DNA of 64,000 nt from Nocardia donostiensis (GTDB lineage Bacteria > Actinomycetota > Actinomycetes > Mycobacteriales > Mycobacteriaceae). Below the pieces are notes generated by a model. It was not told the origin of the DNA and did no database searches. It worked only from the letters and a program-made list of their open reading frames with translations. Position 1 is the first letter of the stretch; every line of letters begins with the position of its first letter. This document shows positions 16,061 to 24,907 of the stretch, piece by piece. The translations under genes and the position numbers were made by a program. The DNA is taken from positions 62,001 to 126,000 of the forward strand of contig NZ_MUKP01000009.1 in assembly GCF_002081715.1 (NCBI RefSeq). Reading direction: 5' to 3'.

Positions 16061-17653
16061 TCAGCGGCGGAACGACAGGATTTGATCACCGTAGGAACTC
16101 AGCGGCTGCGCCTCGGCGGCCTGGCGGATACCGCTGGCGGGCAATTGAGTCAGCTTGGCGAACATGGTCGTATTGCCGAACGCAGCCCGCACCTGGGTTT
16201 CGGATGCATAGTCCGCGCCGTAGTCGGCGAGTTTGCCGAAATTCAAAGGCGCAAGGGGAGTGTCCAGTGGTGTCGGTTCGGCGGGGCGGCCGAGGGCGGC
16301 GTATTGGGTGGCCGCGCCCTGCTCGTACCAGCACAGTTCGTAGGCCATGTTCTCGATGGTGGTTACGCTCACCACGGGCCAATGCCGCGAAAGATACAGG
16401 GCGAGAGGGTTTTTGGCGACCGGGGTGAGTTCCCATTTCAGGCTGCGCACCGCGATCCAGCTGCCGGACAGTCGTTCGATCAGCACGATGTCGTCGCCGA
16501 GCCGGGGCGCGGTGTTCATCTGCGGTTCCGGGGTGCCCCAATGCGCTTTGTCCACGCCCTGGAAGGTGGAAAGGGATACCGGACGCGCGCCGTCGGCGAC
16601 GTATGCGGCGATAACTGCTTCGCGCACCTGCTCGACAGCATTCGGGGACGAACAGTGCACGCTCAATGCCCCGAAGGAGGTGGCGATTTCGACGGGCCGA
16701 GCGGGTGGGTCGGGCATTGCGCCTGCGGCGAGCGGTTTGAGGCCGACCAGGGCGAGGCTCCAGTTGATTTCCTCGATGGTCGACAGGTCGCCGCCGCTTT
16801 GATAGAGGATCTGCTGCTGGGTCAGGTAGCCGGCCCGTTCCAGGCTGCGCACCTTCAGTTTCGCCAGCGCCGTGTAGGTCTTGTTGGTGAAACCGATTTC
16901 CTCGATACCGAGTTCGCGCAGCCGGGCGGTCATCGCAGGGGTGGTCAGTGCGGCGTAGCGCTCCCGGTACATGGCCAGGGCCTGTTTACGCTGTCTGCCG
17001 ACCATGAGGGTGCGCAGCAGGGTGTTCAGGGTGGCGAGATATTTCTTGGATTGATCGGGATCGGCCGCGAACAGTGCGGCGCGGATACGCACGGCCTCGT
17101 CGGTTGCGGCGACTGCGGCTCCTGGGTCGAGGCGGCACAGCCACACACCGCATTTGGACAGCCCGTCGGCGCAGACACCCGCGGCATGGGGATGCGAATG
17201 CGCCACCCGGGTATAGGCGTTGCAGGCGTCGCGGATGGTCGAGGTAGCCAGTTCCCGATGTCCGATCGTGCGCGCGGCCTGCTCCAGCAGTTTCAACGCA
17301 TCCTGCACTTCGCCGGCGAAACGCGCGGAGACATGGCCTGCGGTGAGCCAGCGCAGCCGGATCATCACGGCCTCTTGGGCCGGTTCCAGCGCGCCCGCCG
17401 AACGGTCGCGGCCCGAGCGGTTCTCTCTGGTGGCCAGTAGTGCGCCGGCCAGCTCGTACAGCGACGACGCCAGTTGGAGTTCGTTCTCGGGCGAGCGGTC
17501 CATCGCCGCCCGCCGCTCGGCGGCCACCCGGCCCTCGATGGCGATCAGATCCATCGCGATCTCAACTCCCGCATCACCTTCCGCGTACGGTCGTCCGGCG
17601 GCCGTAATCGAGTAGTCGGGCAAAGTCTGCCATATGTCGCGGGCCTGCAGCAC
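16061..17653 (-). CDS. Hypothetical protein, helical-repeat N-terminal half
   Basis: A 530-residue protein I do not recognise. Residues 30-260 are strongly helical with alternating Ala/Leu patterns (SSLYELAGALLATREN, LEPAQEAVMIRLRWLTAG, KKYLATLNTLLRTLM) like tetratricopeptide repeats, though no clean repeat can be read. Residues 300-500 look like a mixed alpha/beta domain with Trp-rich segments (GSWIAVRSLKWELTP, YELCWYEQGA). It has no signal peptide. Start codon GTG 17653 is uncertain; an ATG lies about 33 codons in. It is flanked by the permease remnant and a divergent exported protein. A tentative role is a scaffold or sensor. Confidence 0.65.
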   Translation of the reverse strand: MLQARDIWQTLPDYSITAAGRPYAEGDAGVEIAMDLIAIEGRVAAERRAAMDRSPENELQLASSLYELAGALLATRENRSGRDRSAGALEPAQEAVMIRLRWLTAGHVSARFAGEVQDALKLLEQAARTIGHRELATSTIRDACNAYTRVAHSHPHAAGVCADGLSKCGVWLCRLDPGAAVAATDEAVRIRAALFAADPDQSKKYLATLNTLLRTLMVGRQRKQALAMYRERYAALTTPAMTARLRELGIEEIGFTNKTYTALAKLKVRSLERAGYLTQQQILYQSGGDLSTIEEINWSLALVGLKPLAAGAMPDPPARPVEIATSFGALSVHCSSPNAVEQVREAVIAAYVADGARPVSLSTFQGVDKAHWGTPEPQMNTAPRLGDDIVLIERLSGSWIAVRSLKWELTPVAKNPLALYLSRHWPVVSVTTIENMAYELCWYEQGAATQYAALGRPAEPTPLDTPLAPLNFGKLADYGADYASETQVRAAFGNTTMFAKLTQLPASGIRQAAEAQPLSSYGDQILSFRR

Positions 17654-17853
17654 AGGGATCGGTCAGCCGGGCGGCTGCAGCTCATCGACGGGCCGGTTTC
17701 CTGGAATACCTATTGATCGTGCCGTTGTTTAGCGGTACATTGAACGATGTCGAGACGAGCTGCTTCTTGCCGAAGGAGCTATACGCCGAGCCGTCGCCGT
17801 CGATCCGGCGACGCGCTCCGAACGGGCCGCACCGGCCGCAGAGGAGTTTTCCG

Positions 17854-18177
17854 ATGATTCGTATGCGCACCCGGCGGGCGCTCGCACGCACCGCCCTCGC
17901 CGCCGCCGTCGTGCTGGCGCCGGTGATCGCTTCCACCCCGGCGTCCGCGCAACCGGCCGCGCCCGCGCCTGCCGAAACCGCCCAGGCCGAGTTCGTGCAC
18001 CGCGGCTGGGGCCATCACGGTTACGGGCACCACGGGTGGGGACATCACGGTTGGGGCCATGGCTGGGGCTACAACAGCTGGGGCTACCCGGGCTGGGGTT
18101 TCCTGGGCTGGGGCGGCTACGCGCCGTGGCCCGGCGGCGTGCGGGTCATCATGCCGCCGACCGGAAGCGCGTACTGA
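17854..18177 (+). CDS. Exported Gly/His/Trp-rich protein
   Basis: A 107-residue product. A strong Sec signal peptide (RALARTALAAAVVLAPVIASTPASA) with an AxA cleavage site near residue 31 is followed by an Ala/Pro spacer. The mature end is a low-complexity run built from GHHGWG and GW/GY units, with seven histidines and nine tryptophans in about 50 residues. GAGGAG eight bases upstream supports ATG 17854. Proteins of this composition could bind metal ions or associate with the wall; no defined domain is visible. It is monocistronic, and a hairpin at 18192-18216 separates it from the convergent gene. Confidence 0.8.
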   Translation: MIRMRTRRALARTALAAAVVLAPVIASTPASAQPAAPAPAETAQAEFVHRGWGHHGYGHHGWGHHGWGHGWGYNSWGYPGWGFLGWGGYAPWPGGVRVIMPPTGSAY

Positions 18178-18191
18178 CCACCCCGCCGGTA

Positions 18192-18216
18192 GGCCGGCCG
18201 GGGCAGTCGGCCGGCC
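18192..18216 (+). terminator. Hairpin between convergent genes
   Basis: Two GGCCGGCC blocks (18192-18199, 18209-18216), each self-complementary, can pair as an 8-bp stem with a 9-nt loop. They lie 14 bp after the Gly/His/Trp-rich gene, ahead of the convergent membrane protein gene. There is no T-run, which is common in high-GC actinomycetes. Confidence 0.45.
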
Positions 18217-18372
18217 ACCGCACCTCTCATACCTGGCGCATATGCCCGGATCGGGCAGCGAAGGACGAGCGGAGCACGCTCCGCTGCGCAGACATCACCT
18301 TCCGGCGGCCCATCAGCACCGCTGCGAGGGTTGGGCTCACGGTAACCCCGTGCCGCCCGATGATGTCGCGGC

Positions 18373-18726
18373 TCAGCCCGCGCCGGCCGCGCTACCGCCG
18401 ATACCCAGATACAGCAGGGTGAGCAGGAACAGGAACCATCCCGCCCCCTGCCAGATCGGCCAGTTCTTGCCGCGTCGCCACTGCCGGTAGGTCTGCACGA
18501 ATGCACCGATACCGCCGAGGATCGTCACCGCCGAAGGACCGATCAGAATCGCCGCCTCCGACGGGTTGTCACACAGCAGCGAGTTCGCGTCGGCACAATG
18601 CGCTGCCGCCCAGAAGGCGGCGATCGCGAAAACGACCGCCGCCACGCCGAGCACGGTCAGCACATAGCGTGCGGCTCGCCGATAGGTGCCTTCATCGGAC
18701 CAGCTTTTGCTGACGTCGTCGGCCAT
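18373..18726 (-). CDS. Small membrane protein
   Basis: A 117-residue protein with three predicted membrane helices (YVLTVLGVAAVVFAIAAFW, EAAILIGPSAVTILGGIGAFV, GWFLFLLTLLYLGIG) joined by short loops. One loop carries two cysteines (CADANSLLCDN) that could pair outside the membrane. A basic segment (QTYRQWRRGKNW) before the third helix would face the cytoplasm. I do not recognise a family. It starts 8 bp after the stop of the PfpI/DJ-1 gene and is surely co-transcribed with it, so it may serve the same stress response. Confidence 0.75.
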   Translation of the reverse strand: MADDVSKSWSDEGTYRRAARYVLTVLGVAAVVFAIAAFWAAAHCADANSLLCDNPSEAAILIGPSAVTILGGIGAFVQTYRQWRRGKNWPIWQGAGWFLFLLTLLYLGIGGSAAGAG

Positions 18727-18734
18727 ATACGCCC

Positions 18735-19325
18735 TCAGCTGCCCGCGGTCGCGCCCTGCGCCTGCACCCGATGCTTGCCCTCGGCGAACTCCTCGACGAT
18801 CTTGGAGCAGAACGCAGGCAGGTCGTCGGGGCTGCGGCTGGAGACAAGGCCGTTGTCGGTGACAACTTCCTGATCGACCACGTCCCCACCTGCATTGCGG
18901 ATATCGGTGCGCAGGCTGGGATAGGAAGTCAGCGTCCGTCCGCGCACCACATCGGCTTCCACCATCGTCCACGGCCCGTGACAGATCACGCCGACCGGTT
19001 TGCCGGTGGCGAAGAAATCCTTCACGAACCGCACAGCGTTCTTGTCCTGGCGCAACTTGTCGGGATTGGTGGTGCCGCCGGGCAGGATCAGCGCATCGAA
19101 ATCGGCGGGAGTGCAATCGGCGACGACACTGTCCACCCGGAACGTATCGCCTTTCTCCACGTCATGGTTCATGGCCTGGATCTCGCCGGGCTGCAACGAG
19201 ACGATTTTCGTCGTCGCGCCCGCGTCCTCGACCGCCGAGCGTGGCTGAACGAGCTCCACCTCCTCCACGCCATTGGTGGCGAGGATCGCGACCGTCTTTC
19301 CGGTCAAGGTTTGCTGTTGGCCCAT
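18735..19325 (-). CDS. DJ-1/PfpI family protein (type 1 glutamine amidotransferase-like)
   Basis: A 196-residue protein of the PfpI subgroup, whose members act as intracellular proteases, glyoxalases or deglycases. The nucleophile elbow VICHGPW places Cys115 next to His116, and the conserved acidic residue is in NGVEEVELVQP near residue 21. LPGGTTNPDKLR and the C-terminal SSRSPDDLPAFCSKIVEEF are also family-typical. GGAAAGGAGACACACG precedes ATG 19325, a good ribosome site. The small membrane protein follows directly; an aldehyde dehydrogenase lies upstream on the same strand across 78 bp. The three together suggest an aldehyde or carbonyl stress unit. Confidence 0.9.
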   Translation of the reverse strand: MGQQQTLTGKTVAILATNGVEEVELVQPRSAVEDAGATTKIVSLQPGEIQAMNHDVEKGDTFRVDSVVADCTPADFDALILPGGTTNPDKLRQDKNAVRFVKDFFATGKPVGVICHGPWTMVEADVVRGRTLTSYPSLRTDIRNAGGDVVDQEVVTDNGLVSSRSPDDLPAFCSKIVEEFAEGKHRVQAQGATAGS

Positions 19326-19403
19326 CGTGTGTCTCCTTTCCGCGGTTACGCGCGTGAGGATGGACTCAACGGGGCGGATGCCCGGTGCGGCCGGGGCGAA
19401 ACG

Positions 19404-20780
19404 TCAGTGGCGGCTCGGCGGGCTCCCCAGATGGACCACCTTGACGGTAGTCATCTCGTCGAGCAGTTCCGGCCCGTAGCCGAAACCGGTCCCGGAACGT
19501 CTACGCGGTTGAGCGGCGCCGCCCGGAGCTCCGCCGAATACCGAGTTCACTTTCACCGTCGCGACCGGCAGCTCCCGCCAAGCACGCTGCGCGTTGGCCA
19601 TCGACGCGGTGAGGACCGTCGCGGCCAGGCCGTGATCATCGGTGCACGCTTCGGCCAGACCCTCGGAGAAATCGTCCACCGTACGCACCGGCGCGACCGG
19701 ACCGAAGGTTTCTTCCCGCATCACCCGCATCCCCGGCTGGCATTCGGCGAGCACAGTCGCCGGATACACGGGATCTTCACCGTCCGGGATATGCCCGCCC
19801 ACCAGCACTTTCGCACCATTGTCGATGGCGTCGCAGACGTGGTCGTGCACCTGTGCGCGCTGCCGGGCGTCGACCAGCGGTTGCGGATCGAGATTCCAGC
19901 GCCGTGCCTGCTCGCATAGGGCGGCAAGGAACGGGTCGGCGATCTGTTCGGGCACATAGATCCGCTCCACCGACACGCAGATCTGACCGGCATTGGCGAA
20001 TGCGCCGAGCGCGGCCTGTTCGGCGGCCCACACCGGATCCACATCGGCGTCGATCACCAGCGGATCGTTGCCGCCGTTCTCCAACAGCACCTTGGTCCCG
20101 GTGCGGGCCGCTGCTGCCGCGATCCGGCGACCGGTGGCGCAACCGCCGACATGGGCGATCACATCGATACCCGGGGAGGTGGCCAACAGGGCGCCGACAT
20201 CACCCGCCCCGGAAACAGTGCACACAACATCCTGCGGGAAACAGCCGGCGAGCAGTTCTCCCAGCAGCATCCCGGTGCGGGGGCAGCGCTCACTCGGCTT
20301 GTGCACCACCGTGTTGCCCGTGGCCAGGGCGGCGCCGAGCAGCCCGCACGCGATAGCGACCGGATCGTTCCACGGCGTCAACGCGACAACCAGCCCCCGC
20401 GGCTCGTGCACCATGAAGTCGGTTGCCTCGTATTCGCCGTGCAGTGACCGGCCCCGATGCACCGGGCCGAGCTCGGCGTACTGGGCCAGTGTCCCAGCTC
20501 CCGTCAACACGGCCTCGCGCCCCGACTCCCGCGGCCGCCCGGTTTCGTGTTCCAGGACGGCGGCCAGCTCGTCGGCGTATTCCCGCACCACCGTGGCCGC
20601 CCGATGCAGGGCAGCGCCCCGCTCGGCGGCCGGAACCGCCGCCCAGCCCGGTTGCGCGGCCCGCGCCGCCCGCAGCGTTTCCTCCAGCTGGTCCGCGGTT
20701 GCCGGGATGGGTGGGCGGGATCCGTCGACGAGGCTCGACATATCGGTGGGAGCACCGCTGATATCGGTCGTATCGGTCAT
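19404..20780 (-). CDS. Aldehyde dehydrogenase
   Basis: A 458-residue NAD(P)-dependent aldehyde dehydrogenase that oxidises an aldehyde to the acid. Catalytic residues are visible: the general base Glu234 (LLENGGNDPLV), nucleophile Cys268 (NAGQICVSVERIYVP) and EETFGPVAPV near 360. It retains the cofactor-binding PWNDP and KPSE segments. It is slightly shorter than the usual 475-500 residues, with a trimmed N-terminus. The C-terminal GPELLDEMTTVKVVHLG is typical. The substrate is not inferable. It is probably co-transcribed with the downstream PfpI gene. Confidence 0.9.
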   Translation of the reverse strand: MTDTTDISGAPTDMSSLVDGSRPPIPATADQLEETLRAARAAQPGWAAVPAAERGAALHRAATVVREYADELAAVLEHETGRPRESGREAVLTGAGTLAQYAELGPVHRGRSLHGEYEATDFMVHEPRGLVVALTPWNDPVAIACGLLGAALATGNTVVHKPSERCPRTGMLLGELLAGCFPQDVVCTVSGAGDVGALLATSPGIDVIAHVGGCATGRRIAAAAARTGTKVLLENGGNDPLVIDADVDPVWAAEQAALGAFANAGQICVSVERIYVPEQIADPFLAALCEQARRWNLDPQPLVDARQRAQVHDHVCDAIDNGAKVLVGGHIPDGEDPVYPATVLAECQPGMRVMREETFGPVAPVRTVDDFSEGLAEACTDDHGLAATVLTASMANAQRAWRELPVATVKVNSVFGGAPGGAAQPRRRSGTGFGYGPELLDEMTTVKVVHLGSPPSRH

Positions 20781-20904
20781 GGCTGCCGGTTACCCGGCTT
20801 CGTGCAGCAAAACATGACCCACCGCATCCGTCGGCCCCGGCACTGTTTCCCCAGGACAGCGCCGGGTAGGGCGAGCGGAGAACGTAGCTGCGGAAGGAGA
20901 CCCC

Positions 20905-21069
20905 ATGACGTCGTCGACCGAGGACACCGGCAGCGGCCCCTACAATCCGGACGAAGACCCGGACGCCGACCCCGGCATGATCCAGCCCGAACGCTTACGA
21001 CCGCAGCCGGACCAGGCCGAAGGGGAGGACGAGGACTCCGAAGACTCCGAGGACTTCTCAGCCGAGTGA
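20905..21069 (+). CDS. Small acidic protein
   Basis: A 54-residue open frame with a good ribosome site (GGAAGGAGACCCC) before ATG 20905. Over a third of the residues are Asp or Glu, concentrated in DEDPDADP and EGEDEDSEDSEDF, with a proline-rich start. No domain is recognisable; it is probably disordered. It is divergent from the aldehyde dehydrogenase, 125 bp apart. About 200 bp without a gene follow. Confidence 0.55.
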   Translation: MTSSTEDTGSGPYNPDEDPDADPGMIQPERLRPQPDQAEGEDEDSEDSEDFSAE

Positions 21070-21269
21070 GCTGAACGAGCCGAACGAGCTAGCCGAATGA
21101 GCCATGGGAACCGACACCACCTTCCCATCCGGGAGAGTTATAGCGGCTCGCGCGAGCAACCATGACGTAACAAAATGTCTTTCGATGTCAGCGCGAGTCA
21201 GACTGTTGGTGTCGGCCGAGCTGCCATCCGGTCCGGCCTGACTGCTGCGACGACAAGCAGGAGACATCG

Positions 21270-23705
21270 GTGAGCCAGACCCCGAAGATAGACGTGGGCG
21301 AACTGCGCACGTTGGTGTCGACGCTGGAACAGCTGATCACCGACGCCTCCCGAGTCGCCGCCGAGCTGAAGACCGCCATTGCGGCCGCCGAGGCGTACTC
21401 CGGGCAGGCCGTCCCCGCCGACGCGTCGTCGCTTCCGGCGCAAGCGAAACCCACGAACCACCACGCGGTCTCGACCGGAAACCGAAGCGCGCGCGACCGC
21501 CCAGCACAGGGCTCGGCCGCCGAGCGTAAGCCGACGCCCACCCCATGGGCGCGCAAACGAGCGAGCGCACCCGCATCGGCGTCGACCGCCGCGCTCGACA
21601 TAGCAGCCCCCGCTACACCCGCATCAGCGGTCGCATCCCCTGCACCGCGCACGGTGCCGACCGTTGAACCAGCACCCCATCCGGTATCCCCGCCACCGTC
21701 GGTGGCGCCACCACCGCCTCCGGCTGCCGTGCGAACAGCAGAGCCTTCGCAAGCATCAGCCGTGCCGCGTTCAGCCGACCCGCCACCCGATTCCCTGCTT
21801 GCTGAGGCGGCTCGCGGAGTGGTCGGGGCGTCGTCGCGTGAGGCGCGCTCCGTCTCGATGCCGGTTGAGTCACCCGGTCCTTCTGCGGCTGTCTCGGAAA
21901 CAGGGGACTTGGCGCAAGAGTCGACTGTGTTGCATCCGGTCGACTCGCCGCCCGTTTCCCAGTTGGCTGAGGAGTCTCGCGGAGCGGTCGGGGCGTTACG
22001 TGAGGGACGCTTCGTGTCGGGGCCGGTTGAGTCGCCCGACCTGCCTGAGGCTGTCTCGAAGGCGGTCGACCTGGCACCTGACTCTCCAGTATCGGGCCGG
22101 AATGGCACGACGCATGAGCCTTTGACGGCTGGAGCGCAGGGCAGCGCGGCCGGGACACCGTCGCGTGAGAGGGGGTCGGAGTCGAGGCCGGTCGAATCGT
22201 CAGGCCTGCCTGCGGCTGTCTCGGGGGCGGTCGATCTGCCACCTGAGCTCGGGGTGCCGGCTCAGGACGGCCCGACGCCTGAATCGCTATCAGCTGGAGC
22301 GCAAGGGGGAGCGACGGAGCCACTGTCGTGTGAGGCACAGGAGGTCGAGACGGCGCCTGTGCTTCCGGCTGATGTGGCCTCTGCCCCGGCGGCGCCGAGT
22401 CCGGCGGACCCGCCGCCTGGGTCGCTGTTGATCGAAGCAAAGGGCGGTGCGGCCGACACGGTGTCGAGTGAGTCGCAGCCAGTATCGACGGATGCCGAGG
22501 CCGATTCTGCGACTTCGGCTGATCTCTCACCCACCTCGGCGGGATCGGGTCCGGTTGGCCCGTCGTCCGAACCACTGCCGACCGGAGCGCAACGCGAAGT
22601 GCCAGGGGCGCCGGGTGAGCCACCAGCCGGGTCGCGGTCGAACGAGTTGCGGCCCGAGCTGCCGGGTGTGGGGCGGTTGCGCGGGGAACGAGGTGGGGTG
22701 TTGGGTGGGATGGAGTCGGGCGCGTTGCCGCCTGGGGCGCCGCTGGCGAGACCATCGGCAGGGTCTCCGCCCGAGCCGGTGCCCGGTCCGCGGCCGACTG
22801 AGGTGCCGTTTGTGCCGTCGTCCGAGTCGTCGGTATCGTCCGAACCGTTGCTGGTGTCGCAGTGGATCGCGGCACCGTCTGTTTCCTCGTCGGACGTGCC
22901 TGCGCCGCCGAAGCCGGCCGGGTTGGTGCCTGTGCCGACATCGGTTGAGACGCCCGCGTCGCCGACCGTGTCCGAGCCGGTGATGTCAGCCGCCCAACCA
23001 TCGGCCGCGGAACCGCCGGTTTCGCCTCCTGGTCCTTCGCCTTCGGAAGCTGCACCCCTTCCGCAGCGGGCCGGACACACAACCGATTCCGAAGCGACTC
23101 GGATCCTGAGGGATATGGCCGCCAGACATGGCCTGGAAACCCGCGGATTCGAGGCGGCGGCTGTCGATGCGGGTACTGCCCGCGAGATCGTCACTGCCCT
23201 GGACGATCTGCTCATGAAGTACACGATCCCGCTGCACGGTATCGAGGTCGCCGAACAACGGGAGGACACGATTCGCCGGGAGCGTAAGAAACCGGTGGAC
23301 CCGGAACGGACAGGCCGTCCTCCGGTCTGGTTGACCCTGGAACGGGCGGAGTTGGCGAACCCGAGCGCGACGGGCGGGCCCGGCCAGGGGGAAACCAGAA
23401 GACGGTTCCGGAGACGCGGTTCCGCCGAACGACCGGTGTATGCGGCGGTAGCGCGCGCATTCGCCGCCGCCCTCGACGAGGCGGGTGGATACCGAGCACG
23501 CCAGGAAGCGTGGCGAACCCTGATGGCTGATTCTCTGCGCGGTGGCGCGAACATCGATAGCGGCCTGCTGGACCCTCGTCACGCATTGATCGAAGGCTTC
23601 GTTGAAGTGGAGTTGCGCGGTAAGCGCGCGGGAGGGTCAGCGAAAGCGCTGCACGAAGTGCTGGTGAAGATAGCGCGAGCCGAACCCGAAGAGTCGACGG
23701 CCTGA
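21270..23705 (+). CDS. Large low-complexity protein with compact C-terminal domain, polymorphic-toxin-like
   Basis: An 811-residue product with three parts. Residues 1-45 are a short helical head (ELRTLVSTLEQLITDASRVAAELKTAI), like the N-termini of WXG/ESX-linked proteins. Residues 50-600 are Pro/Ser/Glu/Ala-rich with repeated units such as SPxGxSR-type and PVESP/PVDSP motifs and no predicted fold. Residues 605-811 form a dense domain (EATRILRDMAARHGLETRGFEAAAV ... DDLLMKYTIPLHGIEV ... LLDPRHALIEGFVEVELRGK) that looks globular and enzymatic. GTG 21270 follows CAGGAGACATCG. The layout of head, long linker and C-terminal domain is that of secreted toxins, but I cannot name the domain. Confidence 0.75.
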   Translation: MSQTPKIDVGELRTLVSTLEQLITDASRVAAELKTAIAAAEAYSGQAVPADASSLPAQAKPTNHHAVSTGNRSARDRPAQGSAAERKPTPTPWARKRASAPASASTAALDIAAPATPASAVASPAPRTVPTVEPAPHPVSPPPSVAPPPPPAAVRTAEPSQASAVPRSADPPPDSLLAEAARGVVGASSREARSVSMPVESPGPSAAVSETGDLAQESTVLHPVDSPPVSQLAEESRGAVGALREGRFVSGPVESPDLPEAVSKAVDLAPDSPVSGRNGTTHEPLTAGAQGSAAGTPSRERGSESRPVESSGLPAAVSGAVDLPPELGVPAQDGPTPESLSAGAQGGATEPLSCEAQEVETAPVLPADVASAPAAPSPADPPPGSLLIEAKGGAADTVSSESQPVSTDAEADSATSADLSPTSAGSGPVGPSSEPLPTGAQREVPGAPGEPPAGSRSNELRPELPGVGRLRGERGGVLGGMESGALPPGAPLARPSAGSPPEPVPGPRPTEVPFVPSSESSVSSEPLLVSQWIAAPSVSSSDVPAPPKPAGLVPVPTSVETPASPTVSEPVMSAAQPSAAEPPVSPPGPSPSEAAPLPQRAGHTTDSEATRILRDMAARHGLETRGFEAAAVDAGTAREIVTALDDLLMKYTIPLHGIEVAEQREDTIRRERKKPVDPERTGRPPVWLTLERAELANPSATGGPGQGETRRRFRRRGSAERPVYAAVARAFAAALDEAGGYRARQEAWRTLMADSLRGGANIDSGLLDPRHALIEGFVEVELRGKRAGGSAKALHEVLVKIARAEPEESTA

Positions 23706-23791
23706 CCCAGGATCGGCTCGGCGAACTGGCAGGCGTGTCCCGCCAGCTCATCAGCCGGATTCGAAGCGGTGAGGAGACCGGAAACCCGGCT
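23702..23791 (+). pseudogene. Orphan XRE-type HTH fragment
   Basis: In a frame different from the preceding gene, the DNA right at its stop codon reads LTQDRLGELAGVSRQLISRI followed by RSGEETGNPAQ. This is a textbook Cro/C1-type helix-turn-helix with the usual GE(E)..NP continuation. It then runs into the antisense end of the next gene and a stop at 23816. No start region precedes it. It looks like the middle of a lost regulator gene left at a recombination junction. Confidence 0.6.
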
Positions 23792-24006
23792 CAGAAGGGC
23801 CCGCACCCCGGCAGGTAGGTTGCCGCATCGCCCGCGCTGAGGGTTCCGTAGGTGAGGAGCGTGTTGAGGATGCAGACCGGGTTGCCGAAGTAACCGGCCG
23901 AGCCGGAGGAAGCCGAACCGGTATCGGCGGCTGCGATCGTAGCCGCTCCCATTGTCAGCCCTGCGGCCGCTATCGCCACGAACGTGCCACGCCTCAAGTT
24001 CGACAT
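23791..24006 (-). CDS. Small exported protein
   Basis: A 71-residue product with a signal peptide (LRRGTFVAIAAAGLTMGAATIAAA, cleavage near residue 27), leaving a mature chain of about 45 residues. The mature part starts Ser/Gly-rich and holds two cysteines (NPVCILNTLL and LPGCGPF) that could pair. AAGGGA six bases upstream supports ATG 24006; a GTG 15 bp further out is in frame. The family is unknown. It is the first of four minus-strand genes for exported or anchored proteins. Confidence 0.65.
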   Translation of the reverse strand: MSNLRRGTFVAIAAAGLTMGAATIAAADTGSASSGSAGYFGNPVCILNTLLTYGTLSAGDAATYLPGCGPF

Positions 24007-24219
24007 CAATGTTCCCTTCACTTTTCAACAACCTGCCCGGCAAATGTATGGGTAGGCGCAGCCGAACGGTTGCCCCCAATTTCTCTGCCACGACCGTGGG
24101 CGTATAGCAGGCGAGACGGTGTCGGCCGGGCGCTGGCTGACAGGGCACCGGGGCCGGTTGGTCGATAGCGGTCCGTTGACTTCCGTCGGTGTCAATTCAC
24201 GGGGTCCCGTCAGACGGAC

Positions 24220-24843
24220 TCACCGCAGTGCGACCTTCGCGCCACCCGAGAACACCGAGTCGTGCAGCTGTAGTGCGGCGGGCACGGTGCCGGCCGGTAC
24301 ATCGAAGACGATGGTGACTGCGATGGAGTTTCCCGGGTTGATCGGGGTGGACAGGTGGTCGTTGACGTTCAGCTCGGCCATGGTGTCGTTCTCGTACCGG
24401 CGACCCTGATCGTCGAAGAGCTTCTGATTGCTGCTGAAGTAGGTCTGCGGCTTGTCGCCGATGTTGGTCACGGTGACGTGGACGAGGATGTAACGGCCTT
24501 GTGCGGTCGACTGCAGATACGGGTTGTCGCCGACAGTCTGCACGGGCGGTTCCACTGCGGTGACGGTGAATTCGAACTTCCCGTCGCGGACGGAAGTACC
24601 GGCGGGCGCGGTGTCTGACTTCTCCTCGGCAGGCTGGCCCGGTTCGGGATGTGCCGCGGAGGTGAAGGTCGCGTCGCTGTCGGAAGCATTGTCGGCAGCA
24701 ATACCGACGATCCCGAAACATCCGCCGCACAGCAGGATGATGGCGCCGATGAGGATCCACGGCCAGACGGGCATCTTGCGCTTCGGCGGGATCGAGGGGT
24801 GGAACGGTTGGGGGTAGGGCTGAGGACCGGACTGATAGGTCAT
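24220..24843 (-). CDS. Membrane-anchored DUF4352-type protein
   Basis: A 207-residue protein. A Pro/Tyr-rich cytoplasmic stub (TYQSGPQPYPQPFHPSIPP) precedes one membrane helix at about 31-52 (WPWILIGAIILLCGGCFGIVGIA), a flexible linker, and a beta-rich extracellular domain at about 85-205. The domain has DUF4352 features: a conserved KFEFTVTAVE, LVHVTVTNIGDKPQTY and the closing AVTIVFDVPAGTVPAALQLHD. These telokin-like domains are common on actinomycete surfaces and their ligands are mostly unknown. AGGAAGCACC precedes ATG 24843. Confidence 0.85.
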   Translation of the reverse strand: MTYQSGPQPYPQPFHPSIPPKRKMPVWPWILIGAIILLCGGCFGIVGIAADNASDSDATFTSAAHPEPGQPAEEKSDTAPAGTSVRDGKFEFTVTAVEPPVQTVGDNPYLQSTAQGRYILVHVTVTNIGDKPQTYFSSNQKLFDDQGRRYENDTMAELNVNDHLSTPINPGNSIAVTIVFDVPAGTVPAALQLHDSVFSGGAKVALR

Positions 24844-24907
24844 GGTGCTTCCTGGGTGTTTCTGCCCGTGCCCGGCAAGACCGCCGGGCACGGCGAAGCG
24901 GCTGAGA

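Noticed and set aside
15758..17440. Plus-strand frame of about 560 codons opposite the 530-residue unknown gene
   Set aside because: It crosses the permease remnant and has Gly/Arg/His-rich shadow composition; the minus frame shows regular helical patterns.
22262..23554. Minus-strand frame opposite the 811-residue gene
   Set aside because: A shadow of the repetitive Pro/Ser region; no independent start signal.
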